From positions 34,276,001 to 34,340,000 of the forward strand of contig CM069873.1 of the NCBI GenBank assembly GCA_036172665.1: 64,000 nucleotides of DNA. The letters run 5' to 3'. A program made the position numbers and the translations under genes. Below, one piece after another: positions 13,801 to 23,683 of this stretch. The stretch comes from Prosopocoilus inquinatus. Its lineage: Eukaryota > Arthropoda > Insecta > Coleoptera > Lucanidae. The stretch's first letter is position 1. The number at the start of each line of letters is the position of its first letter. A model generated the notes under the pieces. It ran no database searches. It saw nothing but the letters and a program-made list of their open reading frames with translations, and was not told the origin of the DNA.

Positions 13801-16800
13801 ACTGGAGTCCATCGAAACGCCAAATAACATGATAGATGAGTAAGGATCGATTAGATACATCACAGGAACAACGCTAATGCGTGTTGTTTCGTTTAAAACT
13901 ATCTCCAGCTTCTGCTGCGTCCGAAAACATTGTATCTCACATCAGAGTTACTGGAGTCCATCCAAACGTCAGATAACATGATAGATAAGTAAGGATCGAT
14001 TAGATACATCACAGGAACAACGCTAATACGTGTTGTTTCGTTCAAAACTATTTCCAGCTTCTGCTGCGTCCGAAAATTTCGTATCTCACATTAGAGTTAC
14101 TGGAGTCCATCGAAACGTCAAATAACATAGTAGCTAAGTAAGGAGCGATTAGATCCATCACAGGAACAACGCTAATGCGTGTTGTTTCGTTTAAAACTAT
14201 CTCCAGCTTCTGCTGCGTCCGAGAACTTTGTATCTCACATCAGTTACTGGAGTCCATCGAAACGCCAAATAACATGATAGATGAGTAAGGATCGATTAGA
14301 TACATCACAGGAACAACGCTAATGCGTGTTGTTTCGTTTAAAACTATCTCCAGCTTCTGCTGCGTCCGAAAACATTGTATCTCACATCAGAGTTACTGGA
14401 GTCCATCCAAACGTCAGATAACATGATAGATAAGTAAGGATCGATTAGATACATCACAGGAACAACGCTAATACGTGTTGTTTCGTTCAAAACTATTTCC
14501 AGCTTCTGCTGCGTCCGAAAATTTCGTATCTCACATTAGAGTTACTGGAGTCCATCGAAACGTCAAATAACATAGTAGCTAAGTAAGGAGCGATTAGATC
14601 CATCACAGTAACAACGCTAATACGTGTTGTTTCGTTTAAAACTATTTCCAGCTCCTGCTGCGTCCAAAAACTTCGTATCTCACATCAGAGTTACTATAGT
14701 CCATCGAAACGTCAAATAACATGATAGATGAGTAAGGATCGATTAGATACATCACAGGAACAACGCTAATGCTTGTTGTTTCATTTAAAACTATTTCCAG
14801 ATTCTGCTGCGTTCGAAAATTTCCTATCTCATATCAGAGTTACTGGAGTCCATCGAAACTTCAAATAACATAGTAGATAAGTAAGGATCGATTAGATACA
14901 TCACAGGAACAACGCTAATACGTGTTGTTTCGTTCAAAACTATTTCCAGCTTCTGCTGCGTCCGAGAACTTTGTATCTCACATCAGAGTTACTGGAGTCC
15001 ATTCAAACGTCAAATATCATGATAGATGAGTAAGGATCGATTAAATACATCACAGGAACAACGCTAATGCGTGTTGTTTCGTTTAAAACTATTTCTAGCT
15101 TCAGCTGCGTCCGAGAACTTTGTATCTCACATCAGAGTTACTGGAGTCCATCGAGACGCCAAATAACATGATAGATGAGTAAGGATCGATTAGATACATC
15201 ACAGGAACAACGCTAATGGGTGTTGTTTCGATTAAAACTATTTCCAGCTTCTGCTGCGTCCGTAAACTTTGTATCTCACATCAGAGTTACTGTAGTCCAT
15301 CCAAACGTCAAATATAATGATAGATGAGTAAGGATCGATTAGATACATCACAGGAACAACGCTAATGCGTGTTGTTTCGTTTAAAAGTATTTCCAGCTTC
15401 CGCTGCGTCCGAGAACTTTGTATCTCACATCAGAGTTACTGGAGTCCATTCAAACGTCAAATAACATGATAGATGAGTAAGGATCGATTAGATACATCAC
15501 AGGAACAACGGTAATGCTTGTTGTTTCCTTTAAAACTATTTCCAGCTTCTGCTGCGTCCGTAAACTTTGTATCTCACATCAGAGTTACTGTAGTCCATCC
15601 AAACGTCAAATATAATGATAGATGAGTAAGGATCGATTAGATACATCACAGGAACAACGCTAATGCGTGTTGTTTCGTTTAAAACTATTTCCAGCTTCTG
15701 CTGCGTCCGAAAACTTTGTATCTCACATCAGAGTTATTGGAGTCCATCGAAACGTCAAATAACATAGTAGCTAAGTAAGGATCGATTAGATACATCACAG
15801 GAACAACGCTAATACGTGTTGTTTCGTTCAAAACTATTTCCAGCTTCTGCTGCGTCCGAAAACTTTGTATCTCACATCAGAGTTACTGGAGTCCATCGAA
15901 ACGCCAAATAACATGATAGATGAGTAAGGATCGATTAGATACATCACAGGAACAACGCTAATGCGTGTTGTTTCGTTTAAAACTATCTCCAGCTTCTGCT
16001 GCGTCCGAAAACATTGTATCTCACATCAGAGTTACTGGAGTCCATCCAAACGTCAGATAACATGATAGATAAGTAAGGATCGATTAGATACATCACAGGA
16101 ACAACGCTAATACGTGTTGTTTCGTTCAAAACTATTTCCAGCTTCTGCTGCGTCCGAAAATTTCGTATCTCACATTAGAGTTACTGGAGTCCATCGAAAC
16201 GTCAAATAACATAGTAGCTAAGTAAGGAGCGATTAGATCCATCACAGGAACAACGCTAATGCGTGTTGTTTCGTTTAAAACTATCTCCAGCTTCTGCTGC
16301 GTCCGAGAACTTTGTATCTCACATCAGTTACTGGAGTCCATCCAAACGTCAAATAACATGATAGATGAGTAAGGATCGATTAGATACATCACAGGAACAA
16401 CGCTAATACGTGTTGTTTCGTTTAAAACTATTTCCAGCTTCTGCTGCGTCCGAAAATTTCGTATCTCACATTAGAGTTACTGGAGTCCATCGAAACGTCA
16501 AATAACATAGTAGCTAAGTAAGGAGCGATTAGATCCATCACAGTAACAACGCTAATACGTGTTGTTTCGTTTAAAACTATTTCCAGCTCCTGCTGCGTCC
16601 AAAAACTTCGTATCTCACATCAGAGTTACTATAGTCCATCGAAACGTCAAATAACATGATAGATGAGTAAGGATCGATTAGATACATCACAGGAACAACG
16701 CTAATGCTTGTTGTTTCATTTAAAACTATTTCCAGATTCTGCTGCGTTCGAAAATTTCCTATCTCATATCAGAGTTACTGGAGTCCATCGAAACTTCAAA

Positions 16801-17990
16801 TAACATAGTAGATAAGTAAGGATCGATTAGATACATCACAGGAACAACGCTAATACGTGTTGTTTCGTTCAAAACTATTTCCAGCTTCTGCTGCGTCCGA
16901 GAACTTTGTATCTCACATCAGAGTTACTGGAGTCCATTCAAACGTCAAATATCATGATAGATGAGTAAGGATCGACTAAATACATCACAGGAACAACGCT
17001 AATGCGTGTTGTTTCGTTTAAAACTATTTCTAGCTTCAGCTGCGTCCGAGAACTTTGTATCTCACATCAGAGTTACTGGAGTCCATCGAAACGCCAAATA
17101 ACATGATAGATGAGTAAGGATCGATTAGATACATCACAGGAACAACGCTAATGCGTGTTGTTTCGTTTAAAACTATTTCCAGCTTCTGCTGCGTCCGAAA
17201 ACTTTGTATCTCACATCAGAGTTATTGGAGTCCATCGAAACGTCAAATAACATAGTAGCTAAGTAAGGATCGATTAGATACATCACAGGAACAACGCTAA
17301 TACGTGTTGTTTCGTTCAAAACTATTTCCAGCTTCTGCTGCGTCCGAAAACTTTGTATCTCACATCAGAGTTACTGGAGTCCATCGAAACGCCAAATAAC
17401 ATGATAGATGAGTAAGGATCGATTAGATACATCACAGGAACAACGCTAATGCGTGTTGTTTCGTTCAAAACTATTTCCAGCTTCTGCTGCGTCCGAAAAC
17501 TTTGTATCTCACATCAGAGTTACTGGAGTCCATCGAAACGCCAAATAACATGATAGATGAGTAAGGATCGATTAGATACATCACAGGAACAACGCTAATA
17601 CGTGTTGTTTCGTTCAAAACTATTTCCAGCTTCTGCTGCGTCCGAAAATTTCGTATCTCACATTAGAGTTACTGGAGTCCATCGAAACGTCAAATAACAT
17701 AGTAGCTAAGTAAGGAGCGATTAGATCCATCACAGGAACAACGCTAATGCGTGTTGTTTCGTTTAAAACTATCTCCAGCTTCTGCTGCGTCCGAGAACTT
17801 TGTATCTCACATCAGTTACTGGAGTCCATCCAAACGTCAAATAACATGATAGATGAGTAAGGATCGATTAGATACATCACAGGAACAACGCTAATAAGTG
17901 TTGTTTCGTTTAAAACTATTTCCAGCTTCTGCTGCGTCCGAAAATTTCGTATCTCACATTAGAGTTACTGGAGTCCATCGAAACGTCAAA
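10869..17990 (+). repeat. Satellite with further 12/13-mer and 29-mer copies
   Basis: Beyond the 25-mer pair the same variants return in a new order. The CATCACAGTAAC variant of 10282 recurs at 14601 (4319 bp later, 29 x 149 minus 2) and at 16536 (1935 bp later, 13 x 149 minus 2). This is the expected result of repeated unequal exchange at multiples of one monomer. The last three units before 17990 are an ATAGTAGCTAAG monomer, a 147-bp monomer and a truncated monomer. The same order is seen around 9830-10260, so the left flank ends inside a recognisable higher-order unit. Confidence 0.8.
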
Positions 17991-20030
17991 GTAAAGACAA
18001 TGGCATTAGAAGGTGAAGATGTGGACGTGATCGCACAAAATAAGGAAAAATATATATCCTTTTCGAAATTAATACACGTGGGGGATAAGACAGACTGTAA
18101 AGGTAAAAAGCGTAAAGTATATTTCAAAATAAGATTTGTAGATTCTTTTCGTTTCATGCAATCGTCTTTAGAGAAATTAAGTTCATACTTGGAAGATTGG
18201 CAATGTAGGGAAATTAGAAAATATTTTAACGATGAGGAGATGTTTAAATTAATACGTCAAAAAGGAATTTTCCCGTATTGTTTTATTGACTCACTCATGA
18301 AATTAGATTTTACCACTTTACCTTCTAAGAAAGATTTTTATGATGTGCTGTATGATGAACACGTAAGTGATGAAGATTATGAGAGAGCACAGCGCGTTTG
18401 GAATTTATTTAACTGTAAAACTATGGGTGATTACAGTGATGTATACGTAACATCTGATGTTTTACTGTTGGCAGACGTATTTGAAAATTTCAGAGACCTT
18501 TGTATTGATAATTACAAACTAGATCCTTGCCATTTTTTCACCGCTCCAGGATTAAGTTGGGATGCAATGTTAAGAATGACAAAAATTAAATTAGAGTTAC
18601 TGCAAGATGTTGATATGCTACATTTTTTTAGAATGGGTATACGCGGTGGAGTGAGTATGTGCACTAAAAGAATCGAAAACGCTAATAATAAATTTGTTCA
18701 TGGTTTTGACTCTAAGAAGGCAACTAAATATTTACTATATCTTGATGCTACAAATCTGTACGGTCACGCAATGTGTTCCAGATTTCCGTGGGGAGAATTT
18801 ACTTGGTTGTGTACAGAAGAGATTAACAATCTTAACATTTCAGAGTTAGAAGAAAATTCAGATGTCGGGTACATATTCGAAGTAGATTTGGAATACCCGA
18901 CTCATTTACATGACAACCACAACGAATTACCATTTTGTCCGGAAAACATAATTCCTCCAAATTCGAAATATGGTAAACTTATTCCAAATCTGTACAACAA
19001 AAGGAAATACATAATTCACTATTTAAATCTGAAACAATGTTTGGAAAATGGTTTAATATTAAACCAAATTCATAGGGCAATTAAATTTAAGCAATCTCGT
19101 TGGCTAAAAATATACATAGACTTTAATTCACAAAAACGAGCTGAAGCTAAAAACGAATTCGAAAAAAATTTTTACAAATTATTAAATAATAGTGTTTTCG
19201 GTAAAACTATGGAAAATGTTGAGAATCGCGTCGACATTAAATTGGCCACCAGCTGGGAAACCCATAATCGAAGACCGGGAGCTGAATCATTGATAGCTAA
19301 ACCAAACTATAAATCGAGTAAAATTTTTAGTGATCACCTGGCCGCAATAGAATTATGCAAAGTACAAGTAAATTATAATAAACCTTTATACGTAGGGTTT
19401 TGTGTTTTGGAAATATCAAAAACAGTAATGTACGATTTTTATTACAATTTTATAAAGCGAAAATATAACAATAGAGCAGCTTTATTATATACTGATACGG
19501 ATAGTTTAATACTGACCGTTAATACTGATAATGTATACGATGACATAAAGCAAAATTTAGATAAATTTGATACTTCAAATTACCCACCGAATAATGTACA
19601 TGAAATGCCTCGAACTGAATCAGTTATTGGACGATTTAAAGACGAATACGCAGGACAGGTTATAGAATCTTTTATCGGGACCGGTGCGAAAGCCTACTGT
19701 GTAAAGCTTATTTCAAAATGTACTAAGAAAGCAAAAGGTGTTAAAAAATACGTTATAGATAAATACTTATCTGTAGATGACTACAAAGAAATCATTGAAC
19801 GAGATGGTTTTATTTTTAAAAAGATGTACGTGTTTCACTCAGATTTTCATACGGTGTATACAGAGTTGAAAAATAAAATTGCCTTATCATCTAAAGACGA
19901 TAAACGTTATATTTTGGATGACAAAATTCATACTCTGGCGTGGGGTCACCATAAAATTGCTGATATAGAAAGAGATAAAACACTAAAAGAACTAATTGAA
20001 AAACTGGAAAAAGAATTAGAAAATAAATAA
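17991..20030 (+). CDS. Protein-primed DNA polymerase B, 5'-truncated (Polinton type)
   Basis: C-terminal part of a family B (DNA_pol_B_2) polymerase that replicates linear DNA from a protein primer. Counting from the frame's upstream GTG at 17898, element-derived residues run from 32 to 710. Palm motifs are complete: motif A LYLDATNLYG (280-289, catalytic D283), motif B KLLNNSVFGK (427-436) and motif C YTDTDS (531-536, D533 and D535). The segment with DSFRFMQSSLEKL (82-94) and TSDVLLLADVFENFRD (185-200) belongs to the 3'-5' exonuclease half, but the first exonuclease motif and everything upstream are absent. Polinton polymerases are usually over 1000 residues, so several hundred are missing. 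The open frame runs back into the satellite and adds 31 satellite-coded residues, but its start there is GTG. The first ATG is at 18000, giving 676 residues. No internal stop or frameshift is seen. It is convergent to the integrase. As it stands it is probably a non-functional fragment, or transcribed from the satellite. Confidence 0.95.
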   Translation, partial: VKTMALEGEDVDVIAQNKEKYISFSKLIHVGDKTDCKGKKRKVYFKIRFVDSFRFMQSSLEKLSSYLEDWQCREIRKYFNDEEMFKLIRQKGIFPYCFIDSLMKLDFTTLPSKKDFYDVLYDEHVSDEDYERAQRVWNLFNCKTMGDYSDVYVTSDVLLLADVFENFRDLCIDNYKLDPCHFFTAPGLSWDAMLRMTKIKLELLQDVDMLHFFRMGIRGGVSMCTKRIENANNKFVHGFDSKKATKYLLYLDATNLYGHAMCSRFPWGEFTWLCTEEINNLNISELEENSDVGYIFEVDLEYPTHLHDNHNELPFCPENIIPPNSKYGKLIPNLYNKRKYIIHYLNLKQCLENGLILNQIHRAIKFKQSRWLKIYIDFNSQKRAEAKNEFEKNFYKLLNNSVFGKTMENVENRVDIKLATSWETHNRRPGAESLIAKPNYKSSKIFSDHLAAIELCKVQVNYNKPLYVGFCVLEISKTVMYDFYYNFIKRKYNNRAALLYTDTDSLILTVNTDNVYDDIKQNLDKFDTSNYPPNNVHEMPRTESVIGRFKDEYAGQVIESFIGTGAKAYCVKLISKCTKKAKGVKKYVIDKYLSVDDYKEIIERDGFIFKKMYVFHSDFHTVYTELKNKIALSSKDDKRYILDDKIHTLAWGHHKIADIERDKTLKELIEKLEKELENK

Positions 20031-20128
20031 AGTATGTTTTATCTATAAGTTCTGTTAGAAAGTAAATAAATTAATTTGTAAAATTCATTTATTGTGTATT
20101 GTGAGTATTGTATGTTTACAGTTGTAGT

Positions 20129-20144
20129 TAATAAATATTTATTA
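20129..20144. terminator. Palindromic bidirectional poly(A) signal
   Basis: TAATAAATATTTATTA is a perfect 16-bp palindrome that places AATAAA on both strands (plus 20130-20135, minus 20138-20143). It lies between the convergent polymerase and integrase genes, and the integrase stop codon TAA (20142-20144) is part of it. The polymerase has two further AATAAA copies overlapping its own stop (20022-20027 and 20026-20031). One compact element therefore probably ends both transcripts. Confidence 0.7.
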
Positions 20145-21086
20145 TAAAACATTGCGTTTTGGTATCCATGAATCATGTTTAGAACTCAATCCTAAATAAC
20201 TTAGGAGCGCCTTATTACCTTTTTCTCTCAATACATTAATTAAATATATATCTGGATGTTTTACTTTTTGTAACTCGTACTCATAAAACCCACCAAGAAT
20301 GGCTTCACCATCAGCGTCTTTAATTAGATATGTTCTGGGATTAGTATTCTGCACCGACGAAATGGTAAATATTTCGTTGGACCAATTCGGAGTGTACATC
20401 TTCGAAAATGCTTGTCTGTATTTACTGATGCGCACATGATCTCCAATATTAAATTTTGCAATTCTTGGATCCACAATTTTAAGGTTGCTGTAGACGGACT
20501 GTAAAATACTTTGCGCATTTCTTTGATTTATCTTGCTGGGTTTGTAACCCGTCGTACTGTGAACAGTGTTATTGTATTCTTCAATTAGCCTTGGTAATAA
20601 ATTGAACCATCCGAAATTTCCTTGCATGCTAAATTCTTTCCACATTTTTTGTTTTAGGGTTCTATTAAATCTTTCGACTATCGAACTTTTTAAATTAGAG
20701 TATGCGCTATAGTGATTAATTCTATATTTCTTCATTAAATTTTGGAACTCTGCATTGTAAAATTCCTTTCCGTTATCTGTTTGTATATTTTTCGGTACAG
20801 AATTTCTACCTTCAGATAAAATCGATTGAAAAGCTTTGGTTACTTCTTTACCTGTCTTATTTTTTAATGGTATTCCCCAAGCATACTTGGAAAATGCGTT
20901 GATCACTGTCAGAATGTATTTGTATCCTTTGTTTATCTTGGCATAAGGTAGCATTTCAATTAAGTCTGCTTGGAAGAGATCTCTGAGTCCTTTTATTATT
21001 ACTCGACGACGGCGAAAGTTTTTCCTTGCTGGTTTGTGCAACTCATTAACAACATCACGTTTCACATTAGAAGATAGATTAGACAT
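20142..21086 (-). CDS. Polinton DDE integrase with C-terminal chromodomain-like segment
   Basis: 314 residues. A retrovirus-like integrase would join the element's ends to the target. The start LHKPARKNFRRRRV (16-29) leads into the catalytic core: D41 in QADLIEML, D104 in QTDNGKEF and E138 in IVERFNRTLKQ. The spacing between the last two (34) fits the D,D-35-E group. GYKYILTVINAFSKYAW (54-70) is a typical Polinton core segment. An SH3-like stretch (KFNIGDHVRIS, 211-221) follows, and the tail VLREKGNKALLSYLG...SWIPK (285-310) looks like a chromodomain, as known for Polinton integrases and thought to guide insertion into heterochromatin. The N-terminus is short: the region before the LHKPAR block, where relatives usually carry more sequence, is only about 15 residues here. 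Its ATG overlaps the stop of the upstream gene by 8 bases, so expression by reinitiation or an internal transcript start is likely. The catalytic triad is intact. Confidence 0.95.
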   Translation of the reverse strand: MSNLSSNVKRDVVNELHKPARKNFRRRRVIIKGLRDLFQADLIEMLPYAKINKGYKYILTVINAFSKYAWGIPLKNKTGKEVTKAFQSILSEGRNSVPKNIQTDNGKEFYNAEFQNLMKKYRINHYSAYSNLKSSIVERFNRTLKQKMWKEFSMQGNFGWFNLLPRLIEEYNNTVHSTTGYKPSKINQRNAQSILQSVYSNLKIVDPRIAKFNIGDHVRISKYRQAFSKMYTPNWSNEIFTISSVQNTNPRTYLIKDADGEAILGGFYEYELQKVKHPDIYLINVLREKGNKALLSYLGLSSKHDSWIPKRNVL

Positions 21087-21462
21087 TTTCAGTTAGAACT
21101 CGTTTTCTTACGATGAATTCAACAAATAATGGAACTGCACAAACTAAAGATGTGCAAGTAAACGAGATTTGATCTCCCACATTCAACGTTCTTCCAATTA
21201 AAGTATCAGTACAATTTATAGCGTTGATGGATACTGTAATGTTGACAATAGTAGGTTGATGAATAAGTACTTTTTTAACAACGCAAGTTTCTTGGATCGT
21301 ATACGTCGTTTGGTGACCTCTATTTGAAAGCAAATACACACTTTCGGCGTTAAGCTCTTGACTCTGAAAGTCTAATAATGTTTCGTAAAATAATGGTGTA
21401 GCAGCAATGTGTTTGAAAACTGTGTGTTTATGAACGTGTCTTCCAAACTTATCAATAGTCAT
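21079..21462 (-). CDS. 127-residue protein of unknown function in the Polinton block
   Basis: I do not recognise a family with confidence. The start MTIDKFGRHVHK resembles, from memory, the ID-x-FGR opening of some small Polinton virion proteins, but this is a weak impression. The rest is rich in alternating hydrophobic, Thr and Val residues with little charge (for example IVNITVSINAINCTDTLIG), which suggests a small beta-sandwich. A fibre or minor virion component is possible but unproven. There is no signal peptide or membrane helix. It lies 68 bp downstream of the DUF8207-like gene, and its last 8 bases overlap the integrase start (ATGTCTAA). A perfect arthropod initiator match, TCAGTT, lies on the minus strand at 21488-21493, about 30 bases before the ATG, without a clear TATA box. 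Confidence 0.72.
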   Translation of the reverse strand: MTIDKFGRHVHKHTVFKHIAATPLFYETLLDFQSQELNAESVYLLSNRGHQTTYTIQETCVVKKVLIHQPTIVNITVSINAINCTDTLIGRTLNVGDQISFTCTSLVCAVPLFVEFIVRKRVLTENV

Positions 21463-21530
21463 TGTGAATCAATCAACAACTATGTGAAACTGAAATGTGT
21501 GCTCGCTTGCACTCCACTAAATACTACAAT

Positions 21531-22754
21531 TTACAAAATAATTTTAGCCTCTTTTAATTCTTCAATGATCGCTATGATTTCATTGTTATGTGCGGAGTGA
21601 CCTGCTGATTTGGATGCGTTCAATAAACGCAATCGTTCTACTAGTTCGTTAGGATCATCCCAGTATTGATACTGCAAACATTTGTTAGGTACAAGCTTTT
21701 TCTCCAAAGCTCCACCTGTTTTCCAGCTTCGCGCCCACCAAACGTTTGGTGGTTTTCCCTGAATTATTGGTTTTATAATATTCACATATTTAAATCCTCT
21801 GCTTGCAGATATTCGCCCTGAGGGATTATAATTAACTTTAAACGCACTAGTTCTTCTCAATATATCTCTATAGTCTCGCACATCGTGAAACGTAAATTTC
21901 TCTGGATTTTTCTTAAAAACTAGCTCGTATAAACCTTTAGTACCCTTATACGCCAAGTCTCCAATTACAAGATCGGGACCGTCAAACTTAAGCTCCTGGT
22001 TCCCAACAAACAATCTCTCATCTTCTTCTCTTACACCGTATTTTGTATCGAATTCATTTTCTACATCAGTTTCAAATCGTGTAACATAATCACGTGCTAA
22101 CGGATGATACGATTCTAAGGCAGCTTCCACCAGCGGTGATTCTAATCTAGTCCGAAGTAATGATTTTCGTTCTTCTAGAAGTGTACGAGCATGAGCCAGG
22201 GATTCGTCCGCAGGGGGGTTACTGCTTTCGGTGTCATATTCTTCTGCTTCTTCATAAACAGATTTTGAAGTTGGAGATGTGGACTTTTCATGAGGAACCT
22301 CAAGAATTTCTTCATCTTCTAAGATGGAAGGTTGTTTAATTTCACGTCCAAGTGGCGTTGAAGTACCCACATCATGCTCCTCTGACAATCCAATTCGCGA
22401 CGAAGGATCGGATTTTAATTTATAACTCGGTCTTCTTCGTATGAAAGAAGGATCAGATCTCAATTTATAAATCGGTCTTTTTCGTAGGAAAGAACTCTTT
22501 GGCTCCTCTTTCAATCTCTTTTCACTGGCTTCGTATGACTGTTGCTCCTCTTTCATAGGTAATACGCTGCGAACAACATCTAGCTTATTGACAATATCTC
22601 GGAGTGGCTCTACAATAGGTGAATAAGTTGTCTGCAGATACTTTTTTGATTGCTCCGCATGTTTTGCTTGTGCAATATCGGATTTAAGTGTTTTTAATTT
22701 AGTACGCAAACTTTCGCGCGCAGTGGCTAATTCTGCTTTAAGTTTGTTACTCAT
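21531..22754 (-). CDS. DUF8207-like Polinton protein with N-terminal coiled coil
   Basis: 407 residues. Residues 1-62 (KLKAELATARESLRTKLKTL and following) have the heptad character of a coiled coil. Residues 89-103 and 104-118 are a tandem 15-residue duplication (FLRKRPIYKLRSDPS and FIRRRPSYKLKSDPS), rich in Arg and Lys. Residues 130-190 are acidic and Ser/Pro-rich. About 235-330 match the arthropod Polinton-associated domain I know as DUF8207 (GLYELVFKKNPE, RDYRDILRRT). The end carries the conserved block YWDDPNELVERLRLL (364-378) followed by GHSAHNNEIIAIIEEL. This gene is common next to integrase and ATPase in insect Polintons, but its role is unknown to me; a virion or core protein is plausible. 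The 89 bp upstream hold no AATAAA and no clear TATA box, which fits co-transcription with the ATPase. The assignment is from motif memory, not from a search. Confidence 0.85.
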   Translation of the reverse strand: MSNKLKAELATARESLRTKLKTLKSDIAQAKHAEQSKKYLQTTYSPIVEPLRDIVNKLDVVRSVLPMKEEQQSYEASEKRLKEEPKSSFLRKRPIYKLRSDPSFIRRRPSYKLKSDPSSRIGLSEEHDVGTSTPLGREIKQPSILEDEEILEVPHEKSTSPTSKSVYEEAEEYDTESSNPPADESLAHARTLLEERKSLLRTRLESPLVEAALESYHPLARDYVTRFETDVENEFDTKYGVREEDERLFVGNQELKFDGPDLVIGDLAYKGTKGLYELVFKKNPEKFTFHDVRDYRDILRRTSAFKVNYNPSGRISASRGFKYVNIIKPIIQGKPPNVWWARSWKTGGALEKKLVPNKCLQYQYWDDPNELVERLRLLNASKSAGHSAHNNEIIAIIEELKEAKIIL

Positions 22755-22800
22755 GGTGCATCCGCATCCTTTAACGTCTGTTACAGTACTGAAGAACTGT

Positions 22801-22834
22801 AGAACTATGTAAAAATGAAAGAACTATGTAAAAT
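22801..22834. repeat. Short direct repeat in the gap between ATPase and DUF8207-like gene
   Basis: AGAACTATGTAAAA occurs at 22801-22814 and again at 22820-22833 with 5 bases between. It lies in the 89-bp gap before the DUF8207-like ATG. A minus-strand initiator-like TCAGTA lies nearby at 22787-22792. No function can be assigned; it could be slippage or a duplicated regulatory site. Confidence 0.6.
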
Positions 22835-22843
22835 GTAGTGGTT

Positions 22844-23533
22844 TTAAAGATATATGTACGTGTCGAATCCTTTACGATATCTCCCTGCGTTTATGGAACA
22901 ATCGGTATCAATAACTAAGAAACCAAACGGTTCCTTCCAACAAGCGTAACAGATATTACGAAACTGGTCCATAGTCATATCTCCGCTGACGTAATCATCG
23001 TAAACGTGTTTCAAATTTGTGAAATCTTGACGAAATAGTATTAAGAAATTACAATTATCACGAATCATTTGTTTGGGTATTGCACTGTAAGTTTGACTTA
23101 AATAAAAGCAGTCAACATTTCTATGACGTCCAAAGGAGAAATATTCTTTAATTAAATTTTGTGTAGTACACTGAACATCATCAAAAACAACGACTGAATA
23201 TTCTTTTACATTTGTAGGTGACACCATTTTTTCAATATCGGAAATTTCAAAGTAGCCTATTTCGGGCACTGTTGATAGCAAATGTCGGAGAAATTTATAC
23301 TTCCCCTGAGATAAGGTCTTACAGCAGATGTATAAATTTTGGAAACGTAATCCGTTCGGATGGGTTAATAATGTCACTAAGGAATTACTTTTACCAGCCC
23401 CTGAGCTCCCGCTAATGATAACGCGTTTACTTGATCCTCCGAAGAGAACACTGTGACGTTTAAAGGTTTCATTTGCGATTGCATCGTCGAAATTTTGTAC
23501 GGGTAACTTTAAAGACTGTTGTTGAAACTTCAT
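22844..23533 (-). CDS. FtsK/HerA-type DNA-packaging ATPase (Polinton)
   Basis: 229 residues from ATG 23533. An in-frame ATG at 23554 would add MKNIILN, but relatives start near the MKFQQQSL block, so the inner start is preferred. Walker A is GSSGAGKS (42-49). Walker B is EYSVVVFDDV (111-120) with D118/D119. A sensor-like stretch CFYLSQTYSAIPKQMIRDN (132-150) and NFLILFRQD (152-160) follow. The length matches Polinton and virophage ATPases (about 200-250). Known members pump viral DNA into preformed capsids. It heads a minus-strand block that runs to the integrase. A TATA box at 23653-23660 with a CAGTA start motif 32 bases on gives a credible promoter. The catalytic motifs look intact even though no capsid gene is left in the window. 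Confidence 0.95.
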   Translation of the reverse strand: MKFQQQSLKLPVQNFDDAIANETFKRHSVLFGGSSKRVIISGSSGAGKSNSLVTLLTHPNGLRFQNLYICCKTLSQGKYKFLRHLLSTVPEIGYFEISDIEKMVSPTNVKEYSVVVFDDVQCTTQNLIKEYFSFGRHRNVDCFYLSQTYSAIPKQMIRDNCNFLILFRQDFTNLKHVYDDYVSGDMTMDQFRNICYACWKEPFGFLVIDTDCSINAGRYRKGFDTYIYL

Positions 23534-23624
23534 ATTTAAAATAATATTTTTCAAAAATATTCAAAATATTTTTGCTCCTTACAACACGTTATTAATTTCC
23601 TCGTTACCAAACGCGATACTCTAT

Positions 23625-23660
23625 TACTGTGTTGTAGTTATCAATATCAACTGCTATATA
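23625..23660 (-). promoter_or_regulatory. TATA box and initiator for the ATPase-to-integrase block
   Basis: The minus strand reads TATATAGC from 23660, then ACAGTA at 23630-23625. The presumed start A (23628) lies 32 bases from the first T of the TATA box, the canonical spacing. The ATPase ATG follows about 95 bases later. The upstream unit's AATAAA (23686-23691) sits 26 bases before this TATA box, so two transcription units abut here. Confidence 0.6.
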
Positions 23661-23683
23661 AACACTCTTTAAAACTCATAAAT

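Larger units (their letters stand above)
1..17990 (+). repeat. 149-bp satellite array, left arm
   Basis: About 120 head-to-tail monomers of a 149-bp, AT-rich unit. Each can be recognised by a start GATTAGATACATCACAGG, a centre CTTCTGCTGCGTCCG and an end AACATGATAGATGAGTAAG. Unit starts at 2 and 17866 are 17864 bp apart, which is 120 x 149 minus 16. That deficit equals eight copies of one variant lacking two bases (CATCAGTTAC instead of CATCAGAGTTAC), seen near 838, 4562, 6349, 8284, 10070, 14238, 16323 and 17812. Recurrent substitutions (GCGTG/ACGTG, CCATCGAAACG/CCATCCAAACG, CATGATAGATGAG/CATAGTAGCTAAG) define monomer classes. No frame stays open for long, so it is non-coding. It may be pericentromeric or centromeric, but that is inference. 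The last monomer is cut after TCAAA at 17990. Confidence 0.98.

Noticed and set aside
1..17990. CRISPR array
   Set aside because: The units are continuous 149-bp copies that vary along their whole length. There are no short identical repeats separated by unique spacers and no cas genes.
17898..17990. Polymerase start at GTG 17898
   Set aside because: These codons are satellite sequence, and GTG is not a usual eukaryotic start. The first ATG is at 18000.
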